Of a stretch of DNA of 64,000 bases, positions 22,315-33,397 are shown piece after piece; position 1 is the first letter of the stretch, and each line of letters begins with the position of its first letter. Where the stretch lies: contig NC_053191.1 of NCBI RefSeq assembly GCF_905163445.1, forward strand, positions 7,936,001 to 8,000,000, read 5' to 3'. The DNA is from Pararge aegeria (Eukaryota > Arthropoda > Insecta > Lepidoptera > Nymphalidae). The position numbers and the translations under genes are program-made. Under the pieces are notes generated by a model that saw nothing but the letters and a program-made list of their open reading frames with translations, was not told the origin of the DNA and made no database searches.

Positions 22315-23103
22315 CAGTGGCGTGTATGGACAGGCTATTTTTTTTTTTTATTAGCTTTACTTACGAACACTTACACTAATACAATCGTTTTTAAATTTTT
22401 AACTATTCTATTAATGTACAGGGTATGCAGATGATATAAAATAAAGAAAATCTCCAGTATAAGTTATAAAATCTAAAGGATGGGATTTTTATAACTTTTA
22501 CAATTGTTTTTTATAACTTGTACCGGAGATAAGTGAGAGAGGTAAAGGTAAGAGAGGTAACTCTTACAATGCCTATCCTAATATCCTTAAGTTTTTTACA
22601 ACTGAGAAAGGAGATTATTATCATTTTATATCATCTGTGCGCTTAGTGCATACCCTGTTATGGAGGGTAGAGGTAAGGAGGATCATCTGTGTATATGAAA
22701 AAGTGTCGTCAAAATGTATTAAATTAGGATGGCGCCACATTTGCATCAAGGTAACTCTTAAAAGAAGCGCCAAATATAAATATTGTTAGAGTAGGCTTGA
22801 AAAATAAACAAGGAAGTAAGGTTATATTTACCACAATATTTTGTACAACGTAAGTTGTTGAAATTCTCAATAATTAACTACTTTAGTCGATAATGACATT
22901 AAATTTTTTAACTCGGCATACTTCAATTCATCTACGATTGCTACATTCATACCATACCCTGTGCATCCACCAGCGCCATTGTGGAGGATTTTTGAACTGT
23001 TATTTAGCGCATACAACTGGACACTTTTTCAACTTTTCTCCCATATAAGATGACTCTCCTTACCTCTACCCTCCATAACCCTGTGCACGTATGCACGCCA
23101 CTA
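22315..23103. mobile_element. hAT-type MITE (CAGTGGCGTG family) carrying a nested element
   Basis: The left end is CAGTGGCGTGTATGGA and the right end is GCACGCCACTA, the inverse. The subterminal GGGTATGCAGATGATATA... motif appears about 100 bp in. The family is the same as the short copies at 33283 and 34962. A second inverted-repeat element occupies 22658-23078. The flanks (GTATTAAT on the left, TATCAGGG on the right) do not form a clear duplication. Confidence 0.7.
22658..23078. mobile_element. Inverted-repeat MITE nested in the hAT-type MITE
   Basis: Its ends TTATGGAGGGTAGAGGTAAG and CTTACCTCTACCCTCCATAA are perfect inverse copies. Weaker pairing reaches inward to GAAAAAGTGTC / GACACTTTTTC. 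It interrupts the host right after GTGCATACCCTG, and the host resumes with CCCTGTGCAC, giving a short repeated ACCCTG-like sequence at the junction. The superfamily is unknown. Confidence 0.7.
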
Positions 23104-23321
23104 TATCAGGGTATATCTAATAATATTATATAAGTAGGTATGTTTTGTATGATTTTTTAATTCAAGTAAAAGCATTTTGGTAACTACATTCAAAGATTTA
23201 ATAGATTGATAGATACATAGGTAGATACCCCAAACCACATAATATGTAGATCCGCTAAGAGAAGCTCTACGCAAGCTCTCCGGCGTAGCATCATCAGCGG
23301 GTAGTTTATTATTCATTGTTC

Positions 23322-23371
23322 CTTACACTACATAGGTAGTGTAAATACTTACACTACCTATGTAGTGTAAG
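23322..23371. repeat. Perfect 23-bp inverted repeat (hairpin)
   Basis: Arms 23322-23344 and 23349-23371 (CTTACACTACATAGGTAGTG...) pair exactly around the 4-nt loop ATAC. Each arm contains its own smaller inverted repeat. Confidence 0.9.
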
Positions 23372-23566
23372 TATTTCTGTGAAAAAATTTCTGCCTAAAT
23401 AATCATGTATTAAAACAACTGGAAATAAATAATAAACTTTATCTACGACTATCAAAGTTAAACAAGTTGATCTACGAATAATGACTTTTTATGTGTTATC
23501 TGTAATATCTTCTTATTATTACCCACCATGTTACCCACCATGTAAGTCGATACTTTCTGGACTTTT

Positions 23567-23837
23567 GACGGACGAGTGGCGCAGTGGGCAGCATCCCTGC
23601 TTTCTGAGTCCAAGGTCGTGGGTTCGATTCCCACAACTAGAAAATGTTTGTGTGATGAACATGCATGTTTTTCAGTGTCTGAGAGTTTATATGTATATTA
23701 TAAGTAATTATGTGTATTATATTGATAAAAAAATATTCATCAGCTATCTTAGTACCCATAACACAAGCTACGCTTACTTTGGGGCTAGATGGCGATCTGT
23801 GTATTGTCGTAGTATATTTATTTATTCATTTATTTCT
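23567..23837 (+). mobile_element. SINE family A, near-complete
   Basis: A box-like GAGTGGCGCAGTGGGCAGC, B box GGGTTCGATTCCCAC, body ATGAACATGCATGTTTTTCAGTGTCTG, CATCAGCTATCTTAGTACCC and GCTAGATGGCGATCTGTG, ending in a TATTTATTTATT-type tail. This is the clearest copy of the family here. A 123-codon ORF across it is not a gene. Confidence 0.92.
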
Positions 23838-25285
23838 AAAGGTACGATTTAATCCTACCTTTAGATTTATTGACCTTTATCAGCTATTTACAAAAAAAAA
23901 TGAGAATCTGGGTAGGTTTATAGATTTCGGGCTAGGAAGGGGCTAAAAGGTTTTGGTTATAAGCTTAATAAAAATGAAACTTCGAAAGTTGGTTTCTTCG
24001 ATACCTCCTAAGTTACTTTTTGCTCTAATTTTATGAAAATCCTCTCATTAGCGGTGCATTTTCATAGAATTAGATTCCTCGAAAGTACAATATTTTAGAA
24101 GTTAGTTTAGTTAATGTAGGAATACATGAAAATCGGCTTTTAGAGATAAAAACAAATGCAAGTTTTACTTAACAGTTGTATAAACTTGAATCCATGTTGA
24201 AATAACATCTCACCTCACACCCGCGGAATGATGCTTGCTTACAAACTTTCCCATTTCCCCATTTTTTAGACCATTCGAGGAAAAATAATTACTGTCAAAT
24301 GCTAAATGGAATGGAGTCTAACCGCTTGTTAGAGAAACACTACTAAAGTGGAGTAGTTTTTTCGATTTTTCAATATTAGTCGTGTATGATGTCGTATTTG
24401 CACCAGTCGTCCACCCGAGAAATATAGAGTTCCAAAAGGTTCTGCATGTATCCTTCGGATATATTAGGGTTTTATATGTAGAAACAGATACAGATAGGGG
24501 AGACTAGGTAAAGTGGTAACACGGGTTTAGATACCTATAGCCTCTGTGACAACCGTCACAGAGGCTGTAGGTATCTAATTGTAAACTAAACGAACAAATA
24601 TTAAGATTTTAAAATGTCTTCTATGGAGCGCGAAAGCGACCACTGTTGTCTTCTTCATTACAGCCCGCTCCAAAGTGCTATAATTGAGGTAATTAATAAG
24701 TATAGGTAGGTATTTATGCGTAAGTTTTTAATACATGTAGCAAAGGTGTTTTTTTGTTCATCTGTATCATATCGAGCAACTACCTAAGGACTTGAGTTTG
24801 TGTAAGATGTTAAATATATACCAAGTTTGTTTTGTCTTTTAGGTATTTTATTTAAATATGGGAGCCTATTAAGTATTTTAAGGCATTAGGCATATATATG
24901 CAACACAATTATAATTGTACCTATATGTACCTAAATGGACTGCCTATTTTTTTTTTTTAATTTTAAAATCGAATGTTGAGTTGTAAGTAAGTATTTTGTA
25001 ATTTGACATTTTTGATTTAAAAAAAAACTATTCCCTACATGGTACTGATTTAGCTTCTTAGTGCTATTTTTATATTCCTCCTTTATAGTTAGGTAGGTAC
25101 CTACTAGGTACTTAATGTTAGAGGAAGACTCGTCATTTCTGTTCAATCTAGAATATTATATATAAAATCCTATCAAATTATTAAAAATTAAAAATTTTTA
25201 TTTCGTTTCGCACAACAAAATAATACATATATTTAATTATGCATATATAATTAAAATCATTGCTAAACAAATATGTAACATGGAC
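23838..25285. other. Intergenic, one strong hairpin
   Basis: No gene found. An imperfect inverted repeat at 24529-24576 is listed separately. The rest is A+T-rich, with TAGGTA/TACCTA motifs near 24700 and 25090-25110. Confidence 0.5.
24529..24576. repeat. 22-bp inverted repeat (hairpin), one mismatch
   Basis: AGATACCTATAGCCTCTGTG... at 24529-24550 pairs with 24555-24576 around the loop AACC with one mismatch. Confidence 0.9.
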
Positions 25286-25293
25286 ACTAAAAT

Positions 25294-26699
25294 TAGTGTT
25301 GCCCAAATTCAGTCTTGGTCTTGCAGTCTTGGTCTTGTTCTTGCGTTTTTGCAAGACCAAGACCAAGAACAAGACCGCGTATTTTTAGCAAGACCAAGAC
25401 CAAGACTGACCGTGCAAGACTTGAGCAAGAACAAGACATAGCCTGCAAGACTCTTGCGTCTTGCAGCTAGGACTTAGCGCTATTTCACGGAGTAGTTAGG
25501 TGTAACAGTTCGGTGTATAGGTAGGTAGGTACGCTTAGGAATTCTATGAGACGCAAAAAACTATATCAAAGAATATGAAAAACTGGACCTATGCGCATTA
25601 CGACTAATACCATAAACATAGCGAATAAAAAAATATCTATTAAAATCAAACTGAGTGCATGCATAGTTATGTTTTAACCATCGGCACTTTGATAATGCGG
25701 CATCAAAGGTTTTGTACTTACTTCTCAAAGAAATTTGCCGCTTTTCGGAAGTACATGGTTATGATACACGCGCCGGCGGCTTCTTTTGAAATCTAAAACA
25801 ATCGTTGCCGCCGCGCCGAAATCATAACATTTGACACTATTCATGCAAAATAATTTCGAATTTTAAGAGTACCTACAGGTGTTCCAAAGAATAAATAAGT
25901 TTCAGATTGGTGATTTTAGATTGGTGGAGGACGCATGAGACAGAGTATCCGATTTTATCGAAAATGGCCCGTGATTTTCTCTCAATACCTGCAACTTCAG
26001 TACCTGCTGAGAGGTTATTTTCTAAAGCATCATTAGTAATTAGAAACATAGAAATAGGTTAAGTGATGAGTCAGCCAGATGGTTACTTTGTATTAATTCT
26101 TGGTCAAAAGAATTGATATAAAGTATCATAACCTAATGATAAAGCTGTTGATTTGTGTTGTATTTTATTTTTTATTCAAATAAATGATAAATCGTAAAAC
26201 TCTTTTATTAAATTTCTTATAAGTTGAGGGTTCAATCTCTTTCTAGACAGATAAGTATTGTTCTTTAAAATACAGTCAAGTTATTGTAATTAATTTGTTT
26301 TTTTACATGTTTTAGCAAATGTAAGCTTATAAATCATAAATGTTTATTAAGAAACAGTTACTTCCATGGAAAACGACATATAGGTCAGTTGATTTTTCGA
26401 ATTCCTTATCAAATCTTCAGTTATTTATTAATCTGCTTGATCTTTACTATGGCTATGTTAATTCAAGCTCACAATGTTCCAATTCTAATACGTTTTTCTA
26501 AGATTTAAAGTAAACTTTAATAAATAGTAATAGACTAATAGGTAATTGCAAGACTTGCAAGACTCTTGCTGCAAGACCAAGACCAAGACCAAGACTGGGA
26601 GCGCAAGACCAAGACCAAGACCAAGACCAGGTGTATTGGCGCAAGACCAAGACCAAGACTGGCTAAGTCTCGTCTTGTTCTTGCATTTGGGCAACACTA
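25294..26699 (+). mobile_element. hAT-superfamily DNA transposon, 1406 bp, defective
   Basis: The terminal inverted repeats TAGTGTTGCCCAAAT are perfect for 15 bp at both ends. They are flanked by an exact 8-bp target duplication ACTAAAAT (25286-25293 and 26700-26707), diagnostic of hAT. Both subterminal zones are filled with CAAGACCAAGAC-type repeats in opposite orientation. The interior retains only the C-terminal dimerisation part of the transposase, with a frameshift. It is therefore a deletion derivative that could move only if transposase is supplied in trans. Confidence 0.93.
25910..26121 (+). pseudogene. hAT transposase C-terminal (hATC dimerisation) remnant
   Basis: One frame reads DWWRTHETEYPILSKMARDF then LSIPATSVPAERLFSKA, the classic hATC signature (WW...YPxLSxxARDxLxIPATSxxxERxFS). 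That frame stops at 26060-26062. The next frame continues with NRLSDESARWLLCINSWSKE to a TAA at 26119-26121. A single small indel near 26045-26055 therefore disrupts it. The N-terminal zinc finger and catalytic domain are absent. Confidence 0.92.
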
Positions 26700-26730
26700 A
26701 CTAAAATATGCTGAATAATAAATATTTTTG

Positions 26731-27084
26731 GACGGCCGATTTGCGCAGTGGGCAGCGTTCAGTGCATTTTCGTCAGCGACTCAGTTTCTGAGACTAAGGC
26801 TTCGATTCCCACGACTGGAAAATGTTTATGTTATGTACATGAATGTTTTTCACTGTCGTGTTTATATATATAGATATAATATATCTATATATATAAACAC
26901 CCTGATATATATATTTTATATCTTAAATATTTATGTATATTGTTCCTAAAAATATTCATCAGTCATCTTAGTAGGATCACTAGAACCCACCCATAACAGA
27001 AGCTACTTACGCTTACTTTGGGTCTATATGGCAAAGTGCGTATTGTCCTAGTAGCTAGGTATATTTATTTATTTATTTTATTAT
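26731..27084 (+). mobile_element. SINE family A, beside the hAT element
   Basis: The head GACGGCCGATTTGCGCAGTGGGCAG is followed by a degraded B box (GGCTTCGATTCCCACGACTGG), ATGAATGTTTTTCACTGTC, an inserted AT-rich palindrome at about 26866-26902, CATCAGTCATCTTAGTA, and the ATTTATTTATT tail. It begins 24 bp after the right target duplication of the hAT element. Confidence 0.85.
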
Positions 27085-27449
27085 TAATTGACTACGACCC
27101 GAGTCTCCCCTCCCTACCCTCAGAATAAAACTTGTTGTATATTTGTGGTTATTGCCTTTAGTGTATTTAGATACCACCGGAAAACTAAAACACAAAAACA
27201 CGTCAGATCTCAAAACTCAGAATAAAAAATATCAGAGCTTCAACCACAGAAGGCGGGTGAGCATCTACATAAACATGGCTCACACGCCCCCCGTCAAAAC
27301 AACCGAACTATAAAGAACCTAGATGAGAAACCGAAAAATCCAGGCTATAATTACACAGCTACCCGATACAAGGCAATTTAAATTTACTGCGAACGCACGT
27401 GTCCCACAAAACGAAGTCCCACTACACGGAACACGCACGGAGGAAAAAA

Positions 27450-27877
27450 TAAAGAAAAATATACAACGATGGCGCCACCCCCTCGATGCGAGTGGCCGCT
27501 CACTTGAACCACGCCTGTTTCAAAACGCTACCCTTTCCCTCTCGCTCTAATATATCGATTATTTGTATAGCTGTCCCTGTCTGGTGCGCGTTTTGATGGA
27601 AAAGCTATGGTTTTGTGATCAGTACGCGTTTGGAAGTCGCGCGTGTTGGATCGTTGTCGGGAGCCACGCGCGTTCGAGCCGCGAAGTGTCTTGATAAGTG
27701 AAGTGACGTGAGCCGAAGTGGCGGGATTTTTAGCCGCAGGACGGGGGGCACACCCCCCCTTCCACCAGCACCACATTGGTAAAAGTCAGTGTCTCGTGAT
27801 AGGATTTTGACCGAATTTTTAATCGTGCTTTTTCGAACATTGAATGTGATTATTATCAGCGATGCCGACGTATGGAG
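27450..27877 (+). promoter_or_regulatory. CpG/GC-rich island, candidate Lim1 promoter or first exon
   Basis: Base composition changes abruptly to GC-rich with many CpGs (ACGCGCGTTCGAGCCGCG and similar). This is a single-copy-looking stretch between SINEs, 8.6 kb upstream of the first Lim1 LIM exon. Possible donor sites are GTGAGC at 27708, GTAAAA near 27779 and a weak GTTGTT at 27878. An ATG at 27862 followed by the weak donor would be in phase with the LIM exon. The link to Lim1 is inference from position only. Confidence 0.35.
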
Positions 27878-27920
27878 GTTGTTTTGTTTATTTTCTTTTT
27901 GATTATTTTATCATATTTAA

Positions 27921-28015
27921 TCGTGATACCACTTATAGCCTTGTGGTTAGAACGCGGTGATGGTCGCCCGAGGGTCGCAGGTCGCAGGTCAAAACCTGGC
28001 TCTGTATAATTGCTA
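27921..28015 (+). repeat. tRNA-like SINE head fragment
   Basis: The segment TAGCCTTGTGGTTAGAACGC...CGCAGGTCAAAACCTGG looks like the A and B boxes of a tRNA-derived SINE. It lacks a proper acceptor stem, so it is not called a tRNA gene. A related degraded piece with GCGTGGTGGA follows near 28150-28300. Confidence 0.5.
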
Positions 28016-28299
28016 TAAAAAGCTATCCATTGAAATTGATAAGATCTTATCACTCATAATTTTTAAGAAACGTAACTTGTGCTTATTACTCTAAAGGAAT
28101 ACGTTGCGTATCTTTATTATGCGGAAATCAGTACAGGCGTCTATCAGTGGAGATCCGGAGATATGTTCAGTCCACCAATCCGCACTGGGTTAGCGTGGTG
28201 GATCTATGCCCCGCTGTATGACATTTCGCTCCCCTAGGCTGCAGGAGACTCATATCCTCTCAGACATGGGAAGGCTTTTGCCCAGTAGAATATTGTTAG

Positions 28300-29260
28300 G
28301 CTATAGGTAGGTACCAACCACTCTATAATCTATGACAATTTTTCTTATCAGAGCAGTAATGAAATTTGATGACATTTCTTTATGAATAGTTGGTTCTAGC
28401 TTAAGTTAAACGTGCCAACTTTGAAACTCACTGACTGACTTTTAAATTGATTTTTCTCATATTATTTATAATTCAGATAATTTTTTTTTACCTACCTCAG
28501 ATTATGACACCTTTTATACTGTCTGTTATTCCAATTCTCTATATTCTTAATTAACTTATTCTCTATTTTTACCTACCTTTTTATAGTTTTATTAATCTAT
28601 TATAGACCAAAATGTTGACAAGAAGGTCACTGCATAAATATACATTAGTATTTTAATCTATTTATGTAATTATAAGTATTGTAGCCTGTGGCTGTAGCGT
28701 TTAATTTGTTCGATATTTAGGCCTAATGTTGACGGCGCAATCTCTACGTAGAGTTCGCGTTATAGTGCATGCGCCTTTTGCACAAAGTACAAATGAATTT
28801 AATCAGGATTAAAACCAAAATGTACCTACATTCATATAAGTAGGTAAGTACTTGGTACCTACTTCCTACCAAAATTTTTTACATAATCCTACCCACTTAT
28901 AAGATACCCAATAGGTAGGTCAATGTAGGTTTTTAGAAAGAAAGAAAAAAATATTTCTATAAGTATACTTATAATTATGTATTACAAACCTAGCTTGTTT
29001 TGCTTTATCTACTAATATAACTATAATACCTGTCCTAGGTAAGTATCACTTAAAGAAACATCTCTACATATAGGTAGCGATTTTAGTTACAATGATAGGT
29101 AAATCTTAAAGCCGACCTAGGTAGTTGGCAGGACACGTTACGTAGGCTTTAAATTAAATTTGGTAGTTACTATACCTAATAATATATCTACCTATTGTGC
29201 TAGGTCTTTAAATATTAGATATATGCGAAGACGGTAAAGCAAATAGGCTGTAAAATGTTT
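28300..29260. other. Non-coding stretch rich in TAGGTA/TACCTA
   Basis: No gene. The hexamers TAGGTA, TACCTA and close variants are noticeably frequent, especially at 28840-29110. The significance is unclear. Confidence 0.45.
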
Positions 29261-29505
29261 GCCGGTCGCTTGGCGCAGTCGGCAGCTACCTTACTTTTTG
29301 AGCCAAAAGTGGGTTCGATTCCCACAACTGGAAAAATATTGTTTTGATAAATATGAATGATTTTCAGTGGCTGGGTGTTTATCTGTATACTATGCGTATA
29401 ATAATATTATTCATAATTATTCATAATAATATTCATCAGTCATCTCAGTACCCATAACACAAGCTACGCTTACTTTTGGGCTAGATGGCGATGTGTGTCT
29501 TGCTG
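29261..29505 (+). mobile_element. SINE family A, truncated at the tail
   Basis: The head GCCGGTCGCTTGGCGCAGTC, the B box GGGTTCGATTCCCAC, GATTTTCAGTGGCTGGGTG, CATCAGTCATCTCAGTACCC and TAGATGGCGATGTGTG are present. The copy stops before the T-rich tail. Confidence 0.88.
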
Positions 29506-30887
29506 AATTAAAAATGTGTATTAGGTCAACAAAATCTTACTTAGGGTAGATACTAGATACCTACTAAAGTTGATTATCGAAATATTGATTATATAAGCAC
29601 TTCCTGTACTTCTACTCGTAGGTAGGAACCTATCTATTGGTTGCTTTTCCAACCTATATTATAAGTTGCGATTTATAGACTTAGACTTTAGGTAGTAGTA
29701 GGTACATATCGCCCACAATTTTGTTCTTCAACATCTTTTTCAGTTTTCGGTTTATATTTTTATCATCGACCACTCTTATCATTCAACTTTAGGAGAAAGT
29801 AGGTAGGTACAGAATACTCGTTAGGTATAGGTAGGAATTAATACTTAATCTACTTCCCTATTACCTATCTAAGGTTAACCATACATGGGACAATCCGTCG
29901 CTGTTATTGCCAGTATGTCCGTAATCGCCGCAGTTACGTCGTAAATACGCAGATTGCATGAAATCTTTAGCGCGTTTGCAATTGCAATTAGCTAGGCAGT
30001 AACTACTACTTGAGTTTACTGTAAAGTTTACATATCATCTAAATTCTTGCAATTAAGAATCTTGCGAGACGCTAGCCGATCGATCATACTACTATCTATC
30101 ATAGCGACTTATTGAAGAGGTAGAGGCAGTTTTGAAGCGAGTTGGATCGCTGCGACGAATCGACCGTCGTCGGGGCTCCTTTTCGAGACCGAGCGCTGGC
30201 TAATACTGCTCCAGACCGGTACAAGTTAATTAAGTTAACTAATATACTCTAGACTACCTTCGATAATTCAATCCGATTAGACAAGGGGAAGTAGATAATA
30301 TAAATGACCAAAAAACTTTTATTGTGGATGTAATTTTTTAAAGTTTTCCATAGAAAATTTAATTTTAATACCAGCGTCATAAGTTTTGATTGTTAACTTT
30401 TTCATTAAGAATATAATGCATATTGTGTTTTGCACTCTGTATCAGCAACTATTTATCTATGTAGACAAAATAAGGTCAGAAAAAATATAATCCGAGATCT
30501 TACTGTAAAAAATTAGGGTGGTAAAAATTAGGAAGACTTAAAAAACTCGAGGATTAATAATCTCGACAAATCTTTGGCACGCTTCTTAAAATGTCTTATC
30601 TTATTGTCAATATGCAACGGTGCTTTTAAGAAAAATATATAATAAACAATGACTTTTGTGGATAAAGGATGATTTGTATCCATAATTTAATCTGCTTTTT
30701 GAGAAAGAAATAATCCTAGAGATGATGCGAATTTCGGTAATGGCGACTATTTAGTTAAAACACCTATAAGTAATCGGTATTCCCGGTGGCACTTATTAAT
30801 TAGAAATAAATATACACGGCAGTGTAGAAGCAAACGAACCTTTAAGCATCTGCCCTGGCTAAAACTAACTGTTTTAATTTATATTCA
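29506..30887. other. Non-coding stretch with one GC-richer island
   Basis: TAGGTA-rich sequence runs to about 29880. At 30120-30235 a GC-richer patch (GATCGCTGCGACGAATCGACCG and following) ends in AGTTAATTAAGTTAAC, a homeodomain-type AT core. It is a possible regulatory element; nothing is coding. Confidence 0.4.
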
Positions 30888-31300
30888 TGAAATGAAATGA
30901 AATGAAATGAAATTTATTCGCTGAATATGAGCTTACATAGGGTCTTATTATAATATAACATTCCTCCATATTCTACTACTAAGCATGCGAAATGTAAAAT
31001 GCACAACAAGAACAATCATTACACATGTCTGCATAAACTTGTTGAGCAAGCATTGAAAAGTAATTATTTATTAAATTATACAGGTAATATCAATGTTATC
31101 ATAATAATGTCAAAATAATATCATTTTTAATTCGAAGTCAGATACTCGGATATTGCATAGGAACATTTTGTACTTACACAGCCAATGCGCCAGATTTTTT
31201 TTTAAATAACGCGTAGGTTGATTTTTTAGACCTGCATCTAATTTATTGTATATTTTAACGCACATAGCAAAGGGGGACGCACATAGCATGGTCAATCTAT
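30888..31300 (-). mobile_element. 5'-truncated LINE (second family) with ORF2 C-terminus
   Basis: On the minus strand, 31295-31110 encodes VKIYNKLDAGLKNQPTRYLK then KNLAHWL, which matches the C-terminal tail of CR1/Jockey-like ORF2 proteins (KxYNKLPxxIK...FKxxLKxWL). The 3' UTR follows down to a (GAAAT)n-type tail on the + strand at 30888-30913, which marks the 3' end of the element. Confidence 0.7.
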
Positions 31301-31800
31301 TAATAAAATAATTTGATAAAATTTATATATTTAATCTTCTAGATTTTTTACTAACTTAAGTGCAGTAGGTGCTACAAGAATGTCATATCTCTTAGTAATA
31401 ACGTCGTATGTCTATTTTGAACTAATTTTCAATAGAGAGGAAATTGTTTCAATTGTGGCGACCTGTACATACATAACCTTTCTCTTACTTTGTAAATCGC
31501 GTAAAAAAATAGCAAGAAAAATTTCCACGTCCTGTCGTAAACCTTAAACAATGTATTTGCGTTTTTCATCGGTATATGTTTGCCTTCCAATTACTTGAAA
31601 ACCGCTGAAACAATTTGCGAAGGATCCGGGCTCGCTAATAAGCCACGTATGACTAGTGACTACTCATATTATCTCACCGCAACAAGTGGTTGAAAACATT
31701 TTATTTTCCTCTAGAGCATTTTGTAACTTTATAAAATTTTAATTTACGAGTCGGTGTGTAAAAGTTGCAATTCGTTCGGAATATAGTTTTATAGCTCTTT

Positions 31801-32142
31801 ATTTTTTTTCACTACAACTTAGCCCTTGACTGCAATCTCACCTGGTAGTAAGTGATGATGCAGTCTAAGATGGTAGCGGGTTAACCTGTTAGGGAGTATG
31901 GCATTTATACTAAACCCATAAGTAGGTAACCCTAAGCGGTTTCTACGCGACATCGTACCGAAAGCTCAATCGCTTAGCGGCACGTGTCTGTCGGTTGGGT
32001 GGTAACTAGCTACGGCCAAAACCTCCCATCCAGACATGAGACAATTCAAAAATTTAAGATTCCAAAATTGCCCGTGCTGGGAATCGAATCCGGGCCCTCT
32101 TCCTCTAAACAACAGCGCTTACCACTGCACCAGGGGGTCATC
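31801..32142 (-). mobile_element. tRNA-derived SINE, family B, full length
   Basis: On the minus strand it has a head TGACCCCCTGGTGCAGTGGTAAGCGC, a B box GGATTCGATTCCCAGC, then a TCTGGATGGGAGGTTTTGGCC region. This is followed by GTGCCGCTAAGCGATTGAGC, ACGATGTCGCGTAGAAACCGC, CCCTAACAGGTTAACCCGCTACCATCTTAGACTGCATCATCACTTACTACCAGG, and an AATAAAA-type tail. Other copies or pieces are at 36644, 40688, 49319, 56193, 56688 and 58003. Confidence 0.9.
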
Positions 32143-33282
32143 AAAAGCTTGAAGCTATAACCGACATTGTGTCACGTTTATAGTTTTTGTTGCTCTATTT
32201 AAAATGTTTGTATTTAGGTTCAAACATGTTTTTTTCTTTATTTGTCACAAAGAAAAAACAGTTTTTAGGATTTGTAAAAAATCTCCCTAAATCTAGGGTT
32301 CAGTTAAATAAGGAATGAATGTTTATTTGTGAAAACGTGCTAAACTCACGAATAACAGTTGATTTAAAAAGTCTTCTTTGCATTTAGGTGAAGGTAGGCA
32401 GGCACGACGATGCGGTGGGTCGAGGTATATTGTTTAGGATACTGGAAGAAAGTTTAGATGTGAAATTTGGATGCAGATAAAGTCGCGGGGGACCGATAGT
32501 AGAAAATAAATAGGAACGTAGGTACTAAACTTGAAGGAAATAGGCTTAAGATCGTATAAGATCATAACATTGAGGTAAACCACAGATTATTAACAAGTTA
32601 CTTTGTAAATAAGTCCGTATAATCCGTGGCCCCGTTGCATTTCTGGAAAGTAAAGGCGATCGCTATACCCACTAACTTTCACGTTAGCCGATTAACTTTT
32701 AAATCTATTTACACGTTTTTAAACTCAACAAGTTTATTTATGTGGTTTGTGATTTCACTTAAGGAGGATTAAATATTTATGATATGTCTTTACCCGACTA
32801 CATCACTAGGAGTGTAATTTTTGTAACAAACTGTAAATTTTGTAATGAACTGGATGGGAATGTAATATTTGTTAGCTGGCGTATGTACTTATGTCGTAAG
32901 TTATGTACCATTTATTTATCAGGTTAATTACCTAACCTACATATAATTTAATTGAAAAAAAAAATGTATTGATGGACAACTTTTTTATGAAATAAAATTT
33001 CATTAGATTAAGCGTCTTCTAAGCATAATTCAATATTACTGTTTGGTATCTTTTATTGGTGTGGAGATATCTCAAAAATAAACATAACCTGAGAGAGGAC
33101 GGGAATTCGTTTTAATTTAGCCACCAGGTGCCGTGAATTGGTTGGCCAGTGATAGTGATAGGTAGTATAGGTAGATGTGAAAAATTAATATGTAGTACTT
33201 GACGAAACATTGCCAAAGGAGTTTTCCACTGAGATTAATTCGTCTGGCTGCTTATGCCTATCTTTACTAACTAAGCTGCAGG
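32143..33282. other. Non-coding stretch
   Basis: No gene or recognisable repeat was found beyond simple A+T-rich sequence. Confidence 0.4.
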
Positions 33283-33389
33283 CAGTGGCGTGCATGGAGG
33301 GTATGCACAGGGTATGCAGATCATACCGGAGATTTTTATCATTTTATATAATCTGCGTACCCTGTGCATACCCTCTATGCACGCCACTG
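33283..33389. mobile_element. hAT-type MITE (CAGTGGCGTG family), 107 bp, with 8-bp duplication
   Basis: The two arms begin CAGTGGCGTGCATGGAGGG and pair for about 42 bp with a few mismatches around a short centre. The element is flanked by an exact 8-bp duplication GCTGCAGG (33275-33282 and 33390-33397). The CAGTGG termini and 8-bp duplication indicate the hAT superfamily. Confidence 0.92.
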
Positions 33390-33397
33390 GCTGCAGG

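Noticed and set aside
23481..23946. 123- and 78-codon ORFs
   Set aside because: They run across a SINE family A copy in arbitrary frames.
25300..25470. CRISPR-like or satellite array from repeated CAAGAC units
   Set aside because: The units are subterminal repeats of a hAT element, mirrored at its other end; there are no unique spacers.
27921..28015. tRNA gene
   Set aside because: A- and B-box-like sequences are present but no cloverleaf with a complete acceptor stem is evident.
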